Shown piece by piece: positions 4,290 to 8,354 of a DNA stretch of 8,354 bases (the first letter of the stretch is position 1; every line of letters begins with the position of its first letter). The translations under genes were made by a program, and so were the position numbers. Under the pieces are notes generated by a model. The model had not been told where the DNA came from. It was given only the letters and a program-made list of their open reading frames with translations, and searched no databases. This DNA is from Rickettsiales bacterium (GTDB lineage: Bacteria; Pseudomonadota; Alphaproteobacteria; Rickettsiales; UBA3002). The stretch is from positions 1 through 8,354 of the forward strand of contig JAJTIB010000053.1 of the NCBI GenBank assembly GCA_021300075.1. The letters are read 5' to 3'.

Positions 4290-7200
4290 ATGGCTCAGGT
4301 TCAGGCACAACACCCACACTCCTTTACTTCCAGAAAGCGTATCCGCAAATCCTTTGCGACCATGCAGTCAGCCACGACGCTGCCGAATCTGATTGAGGTG
4401 CAGAAAAATTCCTACGAGCAGTTCTTGCAGATGTTCACCCCCGTCAAAGACCGCAAGAATAGCGGCCTTAACGGTGTGCTGCGCTCGGTATTTCCGATTA
4501 AGGATTTTTCAGATATCGCCACTCTGGAATATGTGCGCTATGAATTTGACAAGCCTAAATATGACGTGGAAGAATGCCGTCAGCGCGGCATTAATTATGC
4601 CGCCCCCCTGCGCGTGACCCTGCGCCTTATCGTCTGGCTGGTGGATGAGACCACTGGCGCGCGTGAGATCAAAGACATCAAGGAACAAGACGTTTACATG
4701 GGCGATATTCCGCTCATGACCGAAAACGGTACCTTTGTGATTAATGGCACTGAGCGGGTGATTGTCTCGCAGATGCACCGCAGCCCCGGCGTGTTCTTCG
4801 ATCACGATCATGGAAAGACCCATAGCTCGGGCAAATATCTTTATTCCGCGCGGGTGATCCCCTACCGTGGTTCCTGGCTTGACTTTGAGTTTGACGCCAA
4901 AGACATCGTCCATGTTCGCATTGACCGCCGCCGCAAATTGCCGGTCACCAGCATGCTGCGGGCGCTGGGGATGGACAATCAGCAGATTCTCGATACCTTC
5001 TATGAAACACGTCCATTCAAGCACAGCAAAAAGGGCTGGACGACGGAATTTGTGCTCGAAAGCTGGAAAGGTCAGAAACTGGCTTTTGATCTGGTGGATG
5101 CCAAAACCGGAAAAACCATGGCCGCCGCAGGCGATAAACTGACACCTCGCGCGCTCAAGAAACTGCAGGAAGCGGGTCTTAAGGAAATTCTTGTACCGGA
5201 AGAATTTATTCTGGGCTCTTACGTGGCCAGTGACCTTGTCAATACCAAGACCGGCGAAATTTATGCCGAGGCGGGCGATGAAATCACCAAGGACCTGCTT
5301 AGTGTGCTTGATGCGGAAGAAGTTAGCACCGTGCCGGTGCTCGCGATTGACCATATTAATGTCGGCGCTTATATCCGCAATACGCTCGCTATTGATAAAA
5401 ACGTGACGACGGATGATGCGCTCATTGATATTTATCGTGTGATGCGTCCGGGCGAACCGACTACGCCGGAAGCGGCCGCTGCGCTTTTCAAGACCTTGTT
5501 CTTTGATCAGGAACGTTACGATTTAAGCGAAGTGGGTCGCGTGAAAATGAATGCGCGCCTTGGGCTTAGCCTTAAGGAAGATGTCTGCGTTCTGACGCAT
5601 GACGACATTATCGAGTCCATCAAAACGCTCGTGCAGCTTAAAGATGGTATCGGCGAGATTGATGATATTGACCATCTGGGCAATCGCCGCGTGCGCTCAG
5701 TGGGCGAGCTTATGGAAAACCAGTTCCGCCTTGGTTTGCTCAGAATGGAGCGGGGCATCATGGAGCGCATGAGTTCGGTTGATATCGATACCGTCATGCC
5801 GCATGACCTCATCAACGCCAAGCCGCTGGTTGCAGCGGTGCGCGAATTTTTCGGCTCGTCGCAGCTTTCGCAGTTTATGGACCAGACCAATCCCCTCTCG
5901 GAAATCACCCATAAGCGCCGCCTTTCGGCCCTTGGGCCGGGTGGCCTCACGCGTGAGCGCGCCGGGTTTGAGGTGCGTGACGTGCACCCGACCCATTATG
6001 GCCGCATCTGCCCGATTGAAACGCCGGAGGGCCCAAATATCGGCCTTATTAACTCGATGGCGACGTATGCGCGCATTAATAAATATGGATTCATCGAAAC
6101 ACCCTACCGCAAGGTGACGAACCATAAAGTCACGGGCGAAGTGGTTTATCTCTCGGCGATTGACGAGGGCAAATACATGATTGCCCAGGCCAATGCTGCG
6201 CTCGATGCCAACCATAAATTTGTGGATGAACTCGTCAGCTGCCGCAAAAACGGCGACTTCGTGATGGCAACTTCTGAACAAATTGAATATATGGACGTTG
6301 CGCCCAAACAGCTCGTGTCGGTTGCGGCCGCGCTTATACCGTTTCTCGAAAATGATGATGCTAACCGTGCGCTAATGGGCTCGAACATGCAGCGCCAAGC
6401 TGTGCCCCTGCTCCGTGCGGATGCGCCGCTGGTGGGCACAGGGATGGAAGACATCGTCGCCCGTGACTCGGGTGCGGCCATCACTGCGCGGCGAGACGGT
6501 ATCGTCGATCAGGTCGATGCGATGCGTATCGTTATCCGTTGCCACGAGAAAAATCAGGACGGTACGCCGCGTGTGGATATTTTCAATCTACAGAAATTTC
6601 AGCGCTCCAACCAGAATACCTGCATCAACCAGCGCCCGATTGTGAAAGTGGGCGATCAGGTGAAAGCGGGTGATGTGATTGCCGATGGTCCTTCGACGGA
6701 TCTTGGCGAGCTGGCACTCGGCCAGAATGCGCTTGTCGCCTTCATGCCGTGGAATGGATATAACTTTGAGGATTCGATTCTTATTTCCGAGCGCATGGTC
6801 TCTGAAGACCGCTTCACCTCGATCCATATCGAGGAATTCGAAGTCATGGCGCGTGACACAAAGCTCGGGCCAGAAGAAATTACCCGCGACATCCCGAACG
6901 TAGGTGAGGAAGCCTTGCGTAATCTTGATGAAATCGGGGTGACGCATATCGGTGCGGAAGTGAAGCCGGGTGATATTCTGGTTGGAAAAGTCACGCCGAA
7001 ATCCGAATCGCCCATGACGCCGGAAGAAAAACTCCTGCGCGCGATTTTCGGTGAGAAAGCCTCTGACGTTCGCGATAGCTCGCTGCGTCTGCCGCCGGGC
7101 AATCAGGGTACGGTGGTTGGTGTCCGTATTTTCTCGCGCCGTGGTATCGAGAAAGACGAGCGCGCACTGGCGATTGAACGCGCCGAAATCGAGCGTCTGG

Positions 7201-8354
7201 CCAAAGACCGCGACGATGAGCGCGGTATTACCGAGCGCTTTATTTACGGCGCGCTGCGCGAACTGCTTGTAGATAAAACCGCAACCAAAGGCCCCAAAGG
7301 GTTTAAGATTGAAAAATCCGTGAGCGAAGCGCAGCTGGATGCTACGGCGCGAGGCCTCTGGTGGCAGATTGTTCTGAAAGACGAGAAAGCCATGAAGCAG
7401 ATCGAGGCGCTGAAAAAGCAGCTCGATGACGCGGTGGATTCGCTCAATCAGCGCTTTGAAGAAAAGGTTGAGAAAGTCCAATCGGGCGATGATTTGCCCC
7501 CGGGTGTGCTGAAAATGGTGAAGGTGTTTGTTGCGGTGAAGCGCAAGCTGCAGCCCGGCGATAAAATGGCCGGTCGCCATGGCAATAAAGGGGTCATCTC
7601 CAACATCGTACCGGTGGAGGATATGCCGCACCTGGCGGATGGTCGTCCGGTTGATGTGGTACTCAATCCGCTGGGTGTGCCGAGCCGGATGAATGTGGGG
7701 CAGATTCTCGAAACCCACCTTGGCTGGGCAGCCGCTGGCATGGGTCAGCAGATTGGCGCGTTGCTTGAGCAGGCACAAAAAAATGCGAAGGTGGATGCGC
7801 TGCGCGAAAAGCTGATGGACGTATATGACGAGAAAGACAACCAGTCCGAAATCAAAAAAATGACCAAGGACGAAGTCATGGAGCTGGCCGAGAACGTCAC
7901 CAAGGGCGTGCCCTTTGCCACGCCCGTGTTTGACGGCGCGAAGGAGAAGGACATTGAGCACTGGCTGAAGAAGGCGGGTCATGCTTCCTCCGGCCAGGTG
8001 ACGCTATTTGATGGCCGCACCGGTGATCCGTTCGATCGTCAGGTGACGGTGGGGTATATTTATATGCTCAAACTGCACCATCTAGTGGATGATAAAATCC
8101 ACGCGCGTTCGATTGGTCCCTACTCGCTTGTCACCCAGCAGCCACTTGGCGGCAAGTCGCAGTTTGGCGGTCAGCGCTTTGGGGAGATGGAGTGCTGGGC
8201 GCTTCAGGCTTACGGCGCGGCCTATAGCTTGCAGGAAATGCTCACCGTCAAGTCCGACGACGTGGCGGGAAGAGCGAAAGTCTATGAGTCGATCGTGCGC
8301 GGCGATCACAGTTTCGAGTCGGGGATTCCTGAGTCGTTCCATGTGATGGTCAAG
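4290..8354 (+). CDS. rpoB: DNA-directed RNA polymerase subunit beta (3' end outside window)
   Basis: RpoB forms half of the active-site cleft of RNA polymerase and the rifampicin pocket. The frame is open for 1355 codons from ATG 4290, preceded by AAGAGGGG (4278-4285), and runs off the window at ESFHVMVK. E. coli RpoB has only 14 residues after the matching point, so probably 15-40 are missing. Landmarks in order are SFTSRKRIRKSF (11-22); the rifampicin region FGSSQLSQFMDQTNPLSEI and THKRRLSALGP (521-550); ICPIETPEGPNIG; NGYNFEDSI with E827-D828 (E. coli E813-D814); and the catalytic-site lysines K1092 and K1100 in GDKMAGRHGNKG (E. coli K1065, K1073). GGKSQFGGQRFGEMECWALQAYGAAY lies near the end. 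The lobe and later insertion regions typical of proteobacteria are present. rpoC would be expected directly downstream. Confidence 0.99.
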   Translation, partial: MAQVQAQHPHSFTSRKRIRKSFATMQSATTLPNLIEVQKNSYEQFLQMFTPVKDRKNSGLNGVLRSVFPIKDFSDIATLEYVRYEFDKPKYDVEECRQRGINYAAPLRVTLRLIVWLVDETTGAREIKDIKEQDVYMGDIPLMTENGTFVINGTERVIVSQMHRSPGVFFDHDHGKTHSSGKYLYSARVIPYRGSWLDFEFDAKDIVHVRIDRRRKLPVTSMLRALGMDNQQILDTFYETRPFKHSKKGWTTEFVLESWKGQKLAFDLVDAKTGKTMAAAGDKLTPRALKKLQEAGLKEILVPEEFILGSYVASDLVNTKTGEIYAEAGDEITKDLLSVLDAEEVSTVPVLAIDHINVGAYIRNTLAIDKNVTTDDALIDIYRVMRPGEPTTPEAAAALFKTLFFDQERYDLSEVGRVKMNARLGLSLKEDVCVLTHDDIIESIKTLVQLKDGIGEIDDIDHLGNRRVRSVGELMENQFRLGLLRMERGIMERMSSVDIDTVMPHDLINAKPLVAAVREFFGSSQLSQFMDQTNPLSEITHKRRLSALGPGGLTRERAGFEVRDVHPTHYGRICPIETPEGPNIGLINSMATYARINKYGFIETPYRKVTNHKVTGEVVYLSAIDEGKYMIAQANAALDANHKFVDELVSCRKNGDFVMATSEQIEYMDVAPKQLVSVAAALIPFLENDDANRALMGSNMQRQAVPLLRADAPLVGTGMEDIVARDSGAAITARRDGIVDQVDAMRIVIRCHEKNQDGTPRVDIFNLQKFQRSNQNTCINQRPIVKVGDQVKAGDVIADGPSTDLGELALGQNALVAFMPWNGYNFEDSILISERMVSEDRFTSIHIEEFEVMARDTKLGPEEITRDIPNVGEEALRNLDEIGVTHIGAEVKPGDILVGKVTPKSESPMTPEEKLLRAIFGEKASDVRDSSLRLPPGNQGTVVGVRIFSRRGIEKDERALAIERAEIERLAKDRDDERGITERFIYGALRELLVDKTATKGPKGFKIEKSVSEAQLDATARGLWWQIVLKDEKAMKQIEALKKQLDDAVDSLNQRFEEKVEKVQSGDDLPPGVLKMVKVFVAVKRKLQPGDKMAGRHGNKGVISNIVPVEDMPHLADGRPVDVVLNPLGVPSRMNVGQILETHLGWAAAGMGQQIGALLEQAQKNAKVDALREKLMDVYDEKDNQSEIKKMTKDEVMELAENVTKGVPFATPVFDGAKEKDIEHWLKKAGHASSGQVTLFDGRTGDPFDRQVTVGYIYMLKLHHLVDDKIHARSIGPYSLVTQQPLGGKSQFGGQRFGEMECWALQAYGAAYSLQEMLTVKSDDVAGRAKVYESIVRGDHSFESGIPESFHVMVK

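Noticed and set aside
6588..7982. Long minus-strand open frame (464 codons) opposite rpoB
   Set aside because: It lies wholly within the conserved rpoB frame and its product is compositionally biased with no recognisable family. The similar frame at 4509-5354 is rejected for the same reason.

Overview
The window is a conserved bacterial transcription and translation cluster. In order it holds the 3' end of tuf (EF-Tu), tRNA-Trp(CCA), a small membrane-protein gene on the minus strand, secE, nusG, rplK, rplA, rplJ, rplL and most of rpoB. Protein sequences (EF-Tu domain III, the single-span 65-residue SecE, NusG, RpoB with an intact GSSQLSQFMDQ/THKRRLSALGP region), a tRNA-Trp with encoded CCA lying between tuf and secE, and promoters of the TTGCA(A/T)...TATAG type all suggest an alphaproteobacterium. 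Base composition looks moderate, roughly half G+C by eye. Genus cannot be given from the sequence alone.

Region 1-1000: tuf ends at 285. A 126-base gap follows, with a 7-bp tandem repeat that is also one arm of a long imperfect inverted repeat, and then tRNA-Trp (412-487). A 111-residue protein with two membrane segments and a potassium-channel-like pore layout is encoded on the opposite strand (529-864), facing the tRNA. It interrupts an otherwise co-directional cluster.

Region 900-1870: a predicted promoter is followed at once by a near-textbook terminator-type hairpin with six T's. The secE-nusG pair comes next: SecE is the essential small subunit of the Sec translocon, and NusG is the elongation factor that couples RNA polymerase to Rho and the ribosome.

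Region 1871-4126: a well-formed promoter and a folded leader precede rplK-rplA-rplJ-rplL (ribosomal proteins L11, L1, L10, L7/L12). The first three genes are almost fused (0 and 8 bases apart). There is therefore no room for the separate L10 leader and promoter known from E. coli. rplL follows after a 62-base A/T-rich spacer.

Region 4127-8354: a 163-base spacer with an 18-bp interrupted hairpin, a small second hairpin, and a third one next to a T-run leads into rpoB. rpoB stays open to the end of the window (1355 codons) and lacks only its last few residues.

This is mostly ordinary core genome, and I see no mobile element, CRISPR array or defence system. The least explained items are the orphan pore-like membrane protein, the terminator-like hairpin at the predicted 5' end of the secE-nusG transcript, the inverted repeat after tuf, and the stacked hairpins before rpoB.
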